From positions 16,400,763 to 16,464,762 of the forward strand of contig CM036239.1 of the NCBI GenBank assembly GCA_020698575.1: a stretch of 64,000 bases of DNA. Direction: 5' to 3'. The DNA is from Bostrychus sinensis. Taxonomy: Eukaryota; Chordata; Actinopteri; Gobiiformes; Eleotridae. The notes beneath the pieces were generated by a model. That model saw only the letters and a list, made by a program, of their open reading frames with translations, did no database searches and was not told the DNA's origin. Positions 1 through 49,694 of this stretch are shown here, piece after piece (within the stretch, counting starts at the first letter, position 1; every line of letters begins with the position of its first letter). A program made the translations under genes and the position numbers.

Positions 1-3000
1 CATTATGATTACTTAGGCCTACATTATTATGATGCCTTGATGGAAGTCTGTGCTGTTGTGGTGTTTTCATGCAGCATAAGATTCACTGAGCCATGCCAGG
101 ACATGACTCCCATAGTAATATATAATGCTAGGAATATATCTTTTGTAGGCCTGTCCTGTCTCTGTTTAGTTACAACAAATGTCTCCTTATGAAAGTTGGG
201 GCTCTGATACTTTTGCATAAGCCTTCATATCTGAATCTCTAATAATCCTTTCATTTTACGTAGAGGACATTTGCCAGCCCAGTCATATATTACTGTTCAA
301 ATGTGACTGAAATGACTTTGTATGCTTTAATACTTATAAATTGCTACCAGAACCCTGCACTTTACAGTAATATGATTGGCCTGATAACATAATACACCTT
401 ACGCCTTACATTTACCATAGCTGTACCAATGTTTACAAACATTCGTCATCTTAATCAGGCTGCTCATTAAAAGAGCCATTAGCAGAGTGATGCCTTTGAT
501 TTGCTGCTCTCTGGAGACAGTCACATATCCAATTTCACATAGGCCCTGTTTAGCATCAGATAGCCTGTCTGTTCTCCTTAGCAAACTCATTAGCAAAGCC
601 CTTTGTAATGGAACACAGGCCCATATCCCCACATACTAACACTTTGAATGCTTCAGCAACCCCCCACCTCGCAAAACTGCATGATTTACAGAGCAGCATT
701 CAGAACCACATTCTCTTTGACTTCTCTTTTCAGCTCTGAAAACGACACACCTGTCATTTTTAGCGTTTGCAGATCACTATAGCAACGGTTTGCCATGCAG
801 AAACCTTATTAAATGAAGCTCAGTACTTTTCTCATAAAGTTGCTCTTAATTACTGGCTTTTCTTGGAGAGGTGAGAAAATATGACCTAACCCTAAAGTGT
901 ATGCTCAATTCATGCCATGTTTGATAGGTCATTAATTTTATGTAATTGTATCTTGTATTGACTGAAGGATCACAAGGACTTTTGTTTTAGAAGCATTTTC
1001 TGTTTTTATATAAAAGCAAAAAAAGTGAAATTGTGGCAAATGTAACACAAACATCTTTTTTGAATGTGGACTAATAGATCTTCGAGTTGGAGTTGAGTCA
1101 CTGAGTGCTTCTAGTTTAAATTCTTCTTTTTTGTGTGTATTTTTGTTCATTTATAAACCTTTCTTGTTCATAGCTTTTCTTTAAAACATCTCTGAGACTT
1201 TTGCTCAGTACTGTGTCTAACTTGGTAAAGAGGTATGTGTTCCAGCAAGTGTCTCAGCCTTGTATTTTCTTAAAACTTGTCAGACTGCAACAGGAACTGT
1301 GATGATAAGATAAGATCAGTGCAGTGAGTGATAGCTGCCCCAGAGAACAAGCTGGCTCAAATATACACTTACACTCACAAATGCTACTCAGATATGAGCC
1401 ATATTTGTGCTTTTTCTGGACAACTGCAAATTGAGATTGGGAAATGCACATCTCAGTCTTTACTTGATGAGATAGGTCGGCTGGACCCAGAATGGATAAT
1501 GTAAGTGGTGTTTTATAAGCTTATTCGGGGATATGTTCTTGTCAACAACCTGCATGAGTCACCGATTAAATGCCAAGCTGCTGCTAATCTAAGGGAGAGT
1601 CCACAACGGGCGGCTATTACAGATGGTAGCACTGCTTCCTGTAGTTACACCTGGCATTTAAAGCATATCAAAGTCCAACCACTTCTGCAGGAACACTAAC
1701 AAAACACACATTAAGGAGGCTTTTATAACCTCTGGCGTCAGTGTGGGAAGAGTGGGGACAAATGTTACTTTGTGTTTTCTGAATGGCAACCCTGCTTTAT
1801 ACATTTGTGTCACGTGTTAAAGAATAAACTCACTGATAAACGATTTGTCCTCATCTCTTTATTCATACTGTCATGTTTTTTGTTGCATGGCACTGATAAT
1901 ACTGTATACAGGGAGTAACCCCAAGGCTGGACATCCTGCCAAATGTGGGTAGAAATTTGACATTATCAATCCAGCCACAATGGGACGACAAGCCAGTTAA
2001 CTCCTTGTGCTGGTCCCAAGCCAAGGAAAAGGGGGAGGGTTGAGAGGGGTATCCACCATAAAACCTATGCCAAATTAATAGGCAAATGAATACACGTTGT
2101 CAGCTAAATTTTACACAGATAAGAAGCTTTTCAGCAACTAAACTATAGGGAAAATCCTAATTGGCTTGCAAATTTTGAAGAATATTTAACATAATGGCCA
2201 GTAAGGAAAAAATAATTGAAGCCAGTAATACAATAATATTTAGACTGCAGCAAGCTGAATGCAAGGTCACTCTGTAAAATCTTTTTTCTTTTTACTCTCT
2301 ACAATGGCTGAACTACCAACTGTCACTGTGTCAACCTCATGACATCACCCTTCTGAAAGCATTGCATGGGTTAGAGAATAATAGAGAATGATAGTTATTT
2401 CCCAGCATATATGAAATATATTGGAAATATGGATGTTTTTTATTTGCATTTTTACAAGTCAAATGATTGCACTTGAGTGAGAGAGTGAACATGCCTCTGT
2501 GCGCACCAAGCTGATTATTGCACAAGCCTATAATCTGGGAACATCTGCAGCGTGACTCGTCTGTCCACACACTACGGTAGCCTTGCGGTGTGGGAGACGT
2601 GCTAATGACGGCATGATATACTTACACCAAACAAAAACAAAAAAGAACTGAACTCCCTTTGAGCTCTGGATCTGGAGAACTAAAAGTGTTGGTAAAGTGT
2701 TTCATTGTGCCAACTTTGTCCTGTTTCCTGTTCCTACCTCCTCACATGGTTCATTTCTCTTCACACTTCTCACCTCAGTACACCTAAAGCACTCAAGCAT
2801 GTACTACTGAAACCCTATCTTACCATAATATTACTTTTTAATAATACTATACTATATACAGCACAGTGCACATTTGATATAGGTCAGAGGTCATGTTTTT
2901 GTTACTTGTTAGCTAAAATATTAAATATTACATTAATATTAAATGTAATCACACAAAAGCAAGTATAGCAAGTAAAGTAAAGCAACATAGCAAAAAAGAA

Positions 3001-6000
3001 ATTCCTAGTTCAAATCAATGATGAACAAGTGATGGAAGATACTAAACTAAATATTTTTACTCAAGTTCTTTGCTAGGAGTTTAAGTACATTTTGGAGGGA
3101 AAAAGTACTTTCAGTGTCTCTGTTTTTTTGGTATCAGTGGCAAAAGTGGGTAGTAATAGTAGTAGCAGTAGTAGTGATAGTAACAGAAGTGGTAGGAAGT
3201 AGTAATAATAATGGTAGGAATAGTGGTATTAGTAGTATTAATTGTAGCAGTAATACTCGTAGTGATAGTACTTTTACTTCTACTTCGAAATAACAGCACA
3301 AATTTGGAGTACTTCTGATAAACTGAATAAAGTATATAAGTGAATGTGCAGTAAGTCTCTGTGAGCTGCATGTTCCTGTAACTGTCAGTGCTGCCTTGTT
3401 GGCAGATACAATGAAGCCCAATTATACAGTGGAGTAAGTGCATTACCCACTAATCAGTGCCTGGCTGTACTTGTTAGTGCATGACCTTCCCTCATAATGA
3501 TGCCAAACTAAGTGTTGCTGAAAAATGAGCTCTAATTTGATAGTCTCACTCAGTGTTCTTATTCATGTGCACATTTGTTGGTGAAGTAATTATCATTTTA
3601 TTCAGCACAAGCCATTAGCGTGAATCCATACCACATGCAAATAAGCTATAAGTGGAGTACATAATTGGTAAAGTGTGCTGCTTATGTCTAGTGGCATAGG
3701 AACAAACATAAAGACGCTAAAACCTCCATACATGTAGCTTCAGTGATCATACAGCCTTACGTGATCTGATGGCCTAAATATTTATTCTGTCCACAACACA
3801 GTGTCACTACTGAACGTGGGAGACAAGCCATGATCAGGTTACAGTACATGTTGTGTCGGTTTGTGATTTCAGTTGTCCAGTTCTGTATAACACATGTCTG
3901 ATGATTTACAGTTCTGACTTTGGGACATGAGTTGTGCAACATGTGGACACACACCAGTGCGTACCTGAAAGATGGTATTCTGTCTATAATTGTGTGTTTT
4001 TTAAAAGACTGTGTTGATCATTTTTGGAAAATGTAACCTAGGCTATAAGGGTGTGGCTGTGGTCTCTGAAAATGGTTGTGCTGTTATCTGGGACAGCCTC
4101 AATCCTGCTCTTATACTAATCCACCCGCTGCAGTGCCCACATGCAGTCGCTGCAGTCAGACTGAATTAAAGCAGATTTCCAGTGTTCTACAAACCCGGAT
4201 GGCACTCACAGAGTGATCCAGGATTGTTACGAAACTACAGCCAGCTCTGGCTCTGTGTGCGTGTGGGGAATGTGTTAGCCCAAAAGCTTAATTTTCCACT
4301 TTTGCTGTACAGTTAAGCTTATTTCTTATCTGCTTTTAAGTCAGTGAGAAAATAGTTAAGAATCATGACAACCTTATTTTTCAAGATTCTAGCTTATTTT
4401 ATTCCAGTTTTTTTCTGTTAATAATTGGCTTAATCTACAGTACACTAAACTCACTTTAAACCACAAATTCTTCACTGTTGGTTTGCTTGTTTCTTTTTGT
4501 TTCTCACTTTTCCTTTTGTTAAACTGCTCTGGACATTGAGCGATGTCACACCATAATGACAGAATGCTTCAGCAGTGCCTCTGTTACTCACATGACCCAA
4601 GAGCACACCATGGGCCATTGTCTCTGCATTCATATGGCTTTGACTTCTGCTGAACTCAGATAACTACCTTGGAATATAAAAGGCCAACATTATTTAAAAA
4701 GCTTTTTTAAATATATAACAAGGCTAGAAAGTGCTGAAGGAAACCTTACCTTACCAAGCACCATAATTTGACTCAGTCATGAACTAATTGCTGTATAAGG
4801 CCTTTAAAAGCTTTTGTATCAATATGCAATGTGCTTTGAATTATTTGGTCATTGTTTTTATCTAATTGTGCTTAGTACATGTTCATGTGTATTTTAGCAA
4901 GGCTAGGCCAGAATAAACCAACTGCTACATACATACACAAACCTAAACAAACCTTTCGCTGAGTACATATTGCATCACATGACTTTTCAGAGAAGGCACT
5001 TCAACAAAATATGTTCGAGCATAAAATATGTAACTAAAGGGGCTGGTTTGCTGTGGAGCTCAGTGGATATTACAGTTTGAACTGTTGCATAAGCATCGAG
5101 AGTGTTTGTGAGGCTGATTCATTTGTTCTACTTTAAGATCTGGAGCAAATTATAAAAAAAAAAAAAAACCTCTAGGAAAATGTGGCATAGACAAAATGCC
5201 TTCTTAAAGAAGAAAAATAAATATAAGTAACTCTGCCACACAGGAGTGCAGTATCTTTCTATCTAGCTTTCCTAACAGTATGATGGTTCCTCCCTGTGTG
5301 CTGTGTGGCTCGGCCAGTGGCTGTGCACTAAAACTCGGCTAAGAGCCATTAGTTGCAACATGAGATATGAGAGCTAGGCTGGAGCTTGGCTTTCCACCAA
5401 GTCACAGAATGTACTTGAACAACTTCCAGCAGCAAAAGGCAACACAGGCCACTGAGAATTTATCAATGTGCATCCCAGATTGCATATGTCCACAAGAACA
5501 AGCAACCTTGCCACAAATTTTGGACAGACCACACCCACAGCTGTTTTGGCTGTTGTAGTCACGTGCAACCCTATTTCCCACACTTATAGTTTATGCTACA
5601 GGCTGCAGAATGAACACTGATATTGGCATAGGTGTTGTTTTAATAAAGATACATTTCACAGTAAATGTCATTTAAACACATAGAGCTTCATGTTTACTAA
5701 CTTTGATTTGTACAGATAGAAAATGAAAGAGTCAAATAACATTTGTAATCAGACAGAATTTTAAACCATTCCCAACTATAATTTATATAATTTACTGTGC
5801 CCTCCAATACTAATAAGAGTTGCACAACATTTAAACTCATTTGAGTGAAGACTCAAACCAAATGTTGAAACACACTGCCTCCTGTTGGTAGTAATCAGAT
5901 TTACTTGTTAGTATGACAGTTAATGAAAATTATATTTTTCTGGAAGAGCTCGATAGTTGCACTAATACCTAAATAGTCCAAACAAACAGTAAACTCTGTA

Positions 6001-6070
6001 TGTGAAACAAATAAAAAACAAAAAAACTTCAGAAACAGAAGTATAAAAAACAAAAGCAAGGTTTTAGTTA
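1..6070. other. gene-free flank downstream of mast4
   Basis: No open segment here has protein-like composition together with usable splice sites, and I recognise no RNA gene. In the human order CD180 lies beyond the 3' end of MAST4, but no long leucine-rich-repeat exon is present. The stretch is AT-rich single-copy-looking DNA with a decayed AGT microsatellite near 3.1-3.3 kb and a poly-A run near 5.15 kb. Untranslated exons or enhancers cannot be excluded by reading alone. Confidence 0.6.
3148..3290. repeat. imperfect (AGT)n trinucleotide microsatellite
   Basis: Interrupted runs of agt, aat and gta continue for about 140 bases. The overlapping minus-strand frames show low-complexity Thr/Ile or Leu runs, which are a product of the repeat and not a gene. 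Confidence 0.8.
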
Positions 6071-6079
6071 TGTCATTAC

Positions 6080-8112
6080 TTTATTTTTAATTTTTATGCA
6101 ACATTATAAGTATAAATATCTTTTTTTTAATATAGAACATCTATGACATCTAAACAGCTTGAGCAAAATACAAGACTGAAAAGGCTTTTATTGCACATAA
6201 CCTATAAGACAAACAACAACCAACAGAATCAAGATCATACTAAGAAAAGCAACTGAAAAACAAGCAGACAGAAGAACCTGACATTAGAGAAGACACAAAG
6301 TCTCACGCACTACTAAAACCACATCTGAGACACAGAACATAGATTTGGCAAATCAACATGTACAAAATATACATCCATGATGCTTTGTAAACAAACATTG
6401 AATGTGCTATTAGGGTTATTTCAGTCTTCACAGGAAACAAAGAGTGGATGTTAAATTGTTATTGGTAACTAATTTAACTAATCTCTTATCTGCCTTCAGA
6501 ACAACAGGACACAAAATTACTGTCAGTTCCAAACTTTAAAAAAAATCTCATATGAACTAAAGTTTGGGAAATATTAAGGTGCATTTGTTCACTCCCAAAG
6601 AAACATTAGAAACACACCAACAGTATCTGGAGGTGAACCTCTGATTCTTTTACATTAAAATCTCATTTGTTTCAGCGTCAGAAACCCTTTTAGACAAACT
6701 AAATTGTGTAAATAAATGCAGTTATTTTCTATCTAAAACAGATTACATAGTTCTGCACAATATTGTTATTAGTATATCTGCAGAAAATCATGGCTAATTT
6801 TCTACATACTTGGGGTCCTAGGATACGCTGTGTTTCAAGAAAAGGCCTCTAAAGTAAATATACATGTTTAAAAAACAGAATGTCATAGCCTCTACCCTGT
6901 GTTTTAGCAAACCACTTTGAACATTTGTACTAAACATTACATTGTAAGAAATCCTGTCTGAGGTGAACTTCAACATTAAGAGCGTTTGAACATGATTTGA
7001 ATCGACTTCAATAGACTACAGCCCGACTTCAGAGTCTTTCAAAACTTTCACAATGTAGCACTGTGCACATCCATGGCTTTTTAGACTTACTCGACAGACC
7101 AAAGGGCACTGCTGAAGTGATTATTGGTCAACAGAACTTTTTGCTGGTTTACCTCATTCAAACATTTCACATTTTACATAGTTGGCATTCTTTTACAAGC
7201 TCAACACACCAAGACATTTTAAGAAAAAAAGCTAAAGCCCTCACAGTTTTCCAACAAAATGCTACATTTTAGAAATAGCACAGTTCGGCCCTCTCGTTTT
7301 TGTCTCTATTCAAGTTTAACACATAAATACATGTTCAAAGTCACAAATAGGATTTATTTCACAAGATACATCACTTTAGCTTACTCTACACTTTGAATTA
7401 TCAAGCAGAATCTGAGTAATACTGAGCATACAAACATGACACTGCAAAACTATACATATAATACAAACCACAAATATGTAAGCCCACATATCCCAGTTTT
7501 ACAGTGTTTTCATATTTACACTATTTTGCATAAAATCAACATATGTACACAAAGGAATGTGTTTTACACAAGAGCTAGCTTTCAACAGCAGTTACTTCTC
7601 AAATGTTCTAAGGCCCCTTCACTAATCTTTCATTTGTGGAACCCAAATGTGGAGGATATGTGCATACCACAGCAAAATCCCAATATAAAACCAATATGTG
7701 AGCAACCAATGCACTGCTGCTTAATAGTGTAGTATACTGCATTAGGATAGCACCTGCAACACCAGGTTTTCCAAGTTTAAATAATAGTGCAATTCAAATC
7801 ATTATGGCACTAAATACAGTACATCCCAACCTTGATAAGGCTCCTTCTCCCTGACACAATGATTGCACAAAGCATTTTGCATTAAGCATTCTATTAAGTA
7901 AAATACAAAAAAGATACAAAAAAAAAAAAAGAGTTTGCAAATGATAACCTACATTCAGACCTACATCCTTTAACATATCACATTTTAAATGTGGCACACA
8001 CGCTCATGCACACCTGAATCAGCATAATAATGTAACAGCTTGCCCGGTCTTCAAACAAAAAAGGCATGATGATGTCTGCAATTGCTAATACATTGTTTGT
8101 TACATTTTTTTC
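6080..8112 (-). other. mast4: probable mast4 3' untranslated region
   Basis: This is non-coding sequence directly after the mast4 stop codon on the minus strand. It is T/G-rich on the transcript strand, as vertebrate 3' UTRs often are. Minus-strand AATAAA signals occur at 6186-6191 and 6080-6085 (both seen as tttatt on the plus strand), and either could set the transcript end; another lies near 7353. The extent is inferred from these signals only. Confidence 0.4.
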
Positions 8113-44817
<36,705 letters not shown>

Positions 44818-44894
44818 TCCTGCCCAGTAACGTGAAGAAGAAACACCTTCGCCGGATGACCAGGGTGCACCCTCGCTGCTAATTAACGCCACAA

Positions 44895-45245
44895 AGCACC
44901 TGTCCGGAAAAATACTCCCGAAAAGTCATAAGGATACCCATTTCTCATCAGGTAACACGGAAACTCACGACGCACAATGCAAGCTTCTTATTTTTTTAAG
45001 AAACATCAACAAGTTGTCGGCATTGCGTCTGGCACAAAAACGCAATTCTCCTTACTAAAAGTATGCGCGCTCCAGCTGATATAGCCCATTACCACAGCCA
45101 CAGCGCAGGACCATGTTGTCACTGCCTTTAATGTCCAAGTGGGATAGTTACTGCTTGGTGTCCAAAATTAACCCCGCCCACAACCTGCATAGGCGGACCA
45201 ATCATGTGGGTCCTAGTGCCAAAGCAAAACGAGGATTGGTTTAAC
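44895..45245 (-). promoter_or_regulatory. mast4: mast4 long-form promoter region
   Basis: Just upstream of exon 1 on the transcript strand are a GC box ccccgccc (45172-45179), a ccaat at 45198-45202 and an attgg (CCAAT on the minus strand) at 45235-45239. No TATA box is evident and local CpG content is above that of the introns. The arrangement fits a TATA-less vertebrate promoter; the start site is not determined. Confidence 0.5.
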
Positions 45246-45326
45246 GTTGTAATCTACAAATAAATAGCCTAATTATGTTTGATGGTGATATAAATCAGCG
45301 TTTTTGGTCTTGTGTTCCCACAGGAC

Positions 45327-45845
45327 GTGTTTTAGTCCTGGTTTGGACCTGGCTTAATCCTGGTTTAGACCTGGTTTAAAAGACATGGTTTAGACCTGAT
45401 TTATTTCTGGTTTAATTCTAGTTTTAGACCATTTTTTTCTGGTTTAGTCCTGGATTTAGTTCTGGTTTAGTCCTTCTTTAGTATTGCATGCCTTTGGTGC
45501 AGTCCTGGGTTAGTCCTGGTTAGGACCCGGCTTAGTCCTCTTTTAGTCCTGGTTTAGATTGGGTTTAGATCTGGTTATAAGGCATGGTTTAAACCTGATT
45601 TGTTCCTAGTTTTGTCCTGGTTTAGTTCTAATTTTAGACCATTTTTTCTCTGGTGGAGTTCTGATTTTACACCTGGTTTAGTCCTGGATTTAGTACTTCT
45701 TTAGTGTTGCATTCCTTTGGTGTAGTCCTGGGTTAGTCCTGGTTTGGACCAGGCTTAGTCCTCTTTTATTCCTGGTTTAGACCTGGTTTAGTCCTGGTTT
45801 AGACCTTCTTTAGTGTTGCATTTCCTTGATTTAGGTTAATTTTAG
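45327..45845 (+). repeat. decayed 'tttagtcctgg / tttagacctgg' tandem array with longer-period duplication
   Basis: Units of about 11-12 bases are repeated imperfectly. A longer period is visible: the block from 'tttagtattgcatgcctttggtgcag' (about 45478) recurs as 'tttagtgttgcattcctttggtgtag' (about 45701) with the same following units. It lies upstream of the mast4 promoter. Confidence 0.9.
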
Positions 45846-45914
45846 TCTTTCAAAGCTAAATATATAAATGCACTTCAAATGATCATACAACTCCATACAC
45901 CCCCTGTAATGTGC

Positions 45915-45961
45915 TCACGTACCCCTAGGGGTCCCTGTACCCTTGGTTGGGAAACACTGGT
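45915..45961 (-). repeat. hAT transposon terminal remnant
   Basis: On the minus strand it reads ccagtgtttcccaaccaagg followed by 'ggacccctaggggtacgtgag', the layout of common vertebrate hAT ends. Only one end is visible. Confidence 0.55.
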
Positions 45962-48900
45962 ATAAATGACAGAAAGAGCCTGAACTCCACTCCTGGCGCA
46001 GTCATTACTGGGGAGGAATAAGTTAGGACAGAAGCAGGAGGAATAATTGTGCTCATTTGGCAGTGCAGATAAAAAAAATAATCCGACGACTAAAGCACTG
46101 CCATGTTGTATTATTTATTCTTTTTATTATTGCTAATACATTTATGACTTTTTGTGGGATTTTATTGCTGTTACAAGACCCAGAGTACTGTAATTTTGTT
46201 TCAGTGTGTTACAAATGAAATAAGAAATAATCTTGAATCTATTTCCAGCTCAACAACCAACCCACTAGAGGTCCCCCTTACACTACTAAAAGTCTGTTTG
46301 CATACATGTTTTAAAATACATTTTCTTATAACTAAAACACTATGAATGTGTTGTATTTATATAAGCTATAGCAATGCTGTTAAGTTGAGTGTTAATTGAA
46401 ATTCAGGCAAAATCAGCAATCATAGACTGTTTCCAGTGTCTCATAATCTCTTTTTTTCCCCCTTCCTTTCTCAGAATATGTTACTATTATGTTAAACTTT
46501 GAGCCATTTTAGTCTAGTTAGTTTAACCTTAATCAGATGCTGACTTTCCAATGTGTTAACTTTAGATAGATCAGGTGCAAAGTGCTTTAGTCTGTTTACC
46601 ACTGATAAGAGCCAGCCACAGCTGCTGGTGCCAGGGTGTTTGCATTTACAGTGCGTAAACTTAACAGACTTTTTGGTGTCTGAAGATAAATGTTAATGCC
46701 TGGCTTGTAAGATACACAGAGGTCTGGACATGTGGTATGTAAGAGGATAATATGTCTTTTAGGACTTTTGAGAAGGTCTATGAGATTTAAGTTTTTGGAA
46801 GATGGCATTGTGCTGTGCTCCTCTACAGGTGACATGATGGATTAGCCTACATGCAATTGTTCATGCTTCAAACAAGAAAACTACTGTGGTCTGTATATGC
46901 AGAATGACTATTACCCTATTTATTTTGATGAATTAGAATATCTGAAGATATGTTTGAATGTATTGCTGCTTTATTTAGAAAGGATTTTGCATTAGTTGGT
47001 TAGACTGATAACAATGTTGAAAATATTACGACAAAAATGTAGATGGTTTAAACTGCAATAAATATATATTACCTCAAATGAATTGTGTAGACCTGCGACA
47101 AGCTGGCCCCTGTCCAGGGTGTACCCCGCCTTCGGCCCAAAGTTACTGGGATAGGCTCCAGTCACCCGCGACCCCTAACGGGAATAAGCGGTAGAAAATG
47201 GATGGATGGATGAATTGTGTAGACTTTTTCTAAAACCGGTTCAGTGGCAGTTACTTGTCAAAGTGGTAATACTGTTTGTGTGGTGTAGTGGCATCTAGTG
47301 GTTATTGTGCATATAACAACCAAAAAGCATAAAAAAAAACCCAGGTAACAGTGAGTGAGAACATTTGTCTTAACATTTGTTTCATCAATCATAACAAACA
47401 TCTGAACAGACTGATAATTGATTTCTATAAAGAATGCGATAAGTCAGGCAAAGCCTCAAATAGGGTTGATAAATGCTTGACTTTGTCATATAAAGTTTTC
47501 AAATCTACATATGTTAAATCCCTACACCTGTACAATGTTTTATGTAGGTTATCAACAAAATGTTGAGCATTTAGAATAAACTAAGAACAAACACCACCAG
47601 ATTTTTATCAAAGCGGCACTTTGTACAAAGAACCCTCATAATGTTTCAAGTCGTTTAGCCTACAAAGTGTTTCACAGCTCACTGCTGATCTTCAGGCTGA
47701 TAAGAGTCAAACTGGGGGAATTTACATCTGAGTAACCGATGAGTAGGCAAACCTCATTTAGCGGAATAAAACTTCCTTTGGTCAAGATAAAACCTTTCAT
47801 TGTTCATTTAATCTAACACCTTTGATCGTACTACATCACTTCCCATAATCTAAATGCTTTAGATAGGCTAATTAAGATGACAGGGCAGGTACTATTCAAT
47901 CTAGAATCTACTTCATCAATGTTACACAATACATGTGACACTGAGGCGGCCATATTGAATCAGATAACTGTTTAGATCAGAATGCTGATAAAGCACATTA
48001 AAAACTTTTTTTAGGCTTACAAACTGAACTGAGGCGTGAACTTCCTGTGTTTACATTTAAGCCCTAAAGAGGAACAAGCAGTGTAAAGTACTTGTGTCCT
48101 TACTGTTTTCTGTCTTCTTTAAAGTATTCTAAACTAAACCAGCTGCAGCATGGCATCACTTCCTCAATCCCACTTTTATCAATACATGAGAAATTAAGAA
48201 ATATGTGAAGGATAGGATTCTGCCCAGTTATTTTTCAGTTATAGACATTTCATGAATAAGTCACTTAAATAACTGACCTGAGACCTGAAGAGAGAGTCAA
48301 TATTTGTCTTTCAATATGATATGTAAGACAGCCTGCATGTTTGTGTTTTTAAAATTAACTATAACATTTCAGTTTAGTATTTTTCAGAATCAGAATAAGT
48401 CCTGGTTCTAAGGCTCTTATGAACTCGTTTTGTTGACCGTATTTTCAGTAATTCTTAGAAATTAATCTTAGAAAATTCTTAAAAACTACTGATGCAAAAC
48501 GAAAGGTCCGCTTTAAATATATGTGAAATTAAGCTTTGTGAAATTCTTTGAAAGCAAGAGAAGTTGGGTGAAATACTAAAATCAAGCCATAAATATTCAA
48601 CTAGATTGTGCCAGTTTATCTGTGGACAGAAGAAGTACAGAAAATTAAAAATTTAGTAAATGTTATCCCTTCAGTTCCTAGACCCATTGAACTAGAAGTC
48701 TCCACCCCTGACTGTAAGTCCCCACAGTATTTCCTTCTGCCTCTGTGTAAGTGTGAAGTGGCAGTGCAGCACAGAAATAGGTTGTGGGCACAAGAAGACT
48801 CACAGCCAGGCAGGATTCGGTCTGTTTTCACCGCAGCCCAAGATCTACTAACATCTCAGACAGCATGGTGTGCAGTGGATCACAGAGTTCTTCAAATGTC

Positions 48901-49208
48901 TACTTTTTAACCTTGTTCAACATAGGTAAGTCTAGGTAAATTTGAAAATGTATTATATCCATTTATTATGTGCCAAAGAATCTGCATATAACTTTGGATA
49001 CACCCTATGTTTTGTTTTAAGGTCTATTTTTCTCTCATGTTCAGGCATCAGGTAGGCGTTTTATTCAAACACACACTTACGTATATATCAAGGCTTGCAT
49101 TTTGCATTTTTTGTGTATTGGTAATTTGTGTTACATTCTTAATTGTACCTGAAAATTACATAACTTGGTGTGTTCATTTCAAAATAATACTTTGTTATTT
49201 ATTTTTAG
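45962..49208. other. intergenic region between mast4 and the cytokine receptor
   Basis: No supported gene. It holds the L2-like tail at 47.1 kb. The plus-strand open frame at 48608-48910 has no recognisable domain; an untranslated 5' exon or the true first coding exon of the receptor may lie near 48.9-49.2 kb. Confidence 0.5.
47088..47211 (+). repeat. L2-like retroelement 3' tail
   Basis: It reads through 'ctgtccagggtgtaccccgc', 'gggataggctccagtcaccc', 'gcgacccctaa' and ends in tandem atggatgg units. This is the hallmark 3' tail of a non-LTR family spread across teleosts (L2/Maui-like by resemblance). Confidence 0.8.
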
Positions 49209-49284
49209 GGTTTGTTTCGGTTAATTGTAACATTGCCTACACTTTTTATCAGCACTGTGAGTTTCATCCAGGTAATGAAAGTAC
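49209..49284 (+). CDS. candidate signal-peptide exon of the cytokine receptor
   Basis: After an acceptor (tttattttttag) the frame GLFRLIVTLPTLFISTVSFI is strongly hydrophobic, like a secretion signal. Ending at 49284 before gtgact would give the phase-1 junction needed by the next exon at 49363, but that donor is weak; the better gtaatg (49272) and gtacgt (49281) donors leave phase 0. No start codon is found in this exon, so an upstream exon must supply it. Confidence 0.35.
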
Positions 49285-49362
49285 GTGACTTTGAATGGTG
49301 GAATCCCAAGTTGAATCATCATTCACAAAATCTGACTGAGAATACACCTACTGCTGTTTTAG

Positions 49363-49604
49363 GAGGAGTTCGTAATTTAGACTGTTTTAGTAGGCGGGGA
49401 AGAACTGGTACAAAATCATGGAAATGTGAGTGGCAACCTGGAATCAGCACATCCAAAACGACCTACACACTCTTCATACAACAAGAGTATGTATATCTGA
49501 ATCCACAACAATCCTTAAACAAGCTTGTTTTTTGAGATACTTCATTTTACAAAACTGCTACCAACTGATATTCGGGATCACAATACTTAAAGGTGCTATG
49601 AGCA

Positions 49605-49694
<90 letters not shown>

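Noticed and set aside
3111..3443. Minus-strand frames of 95 and 110 codons
   Set aside because: Low-complexity Thr/Ile or Leu runs come from the (AGT)n microsatellite.
1..6070. CD180 orthologue expected beyond mast4
   Set aside because: No leucine-rich-repeat coding exon is visible on either strand; the gene is absent or outside the window.
48608..48910. 100-codon plus-strand frame upstream of the receptor
   Set aside because: No signal peptide, no cytokine-receptor cysteines, and no donor whose phase leads convincingly into the next exon.
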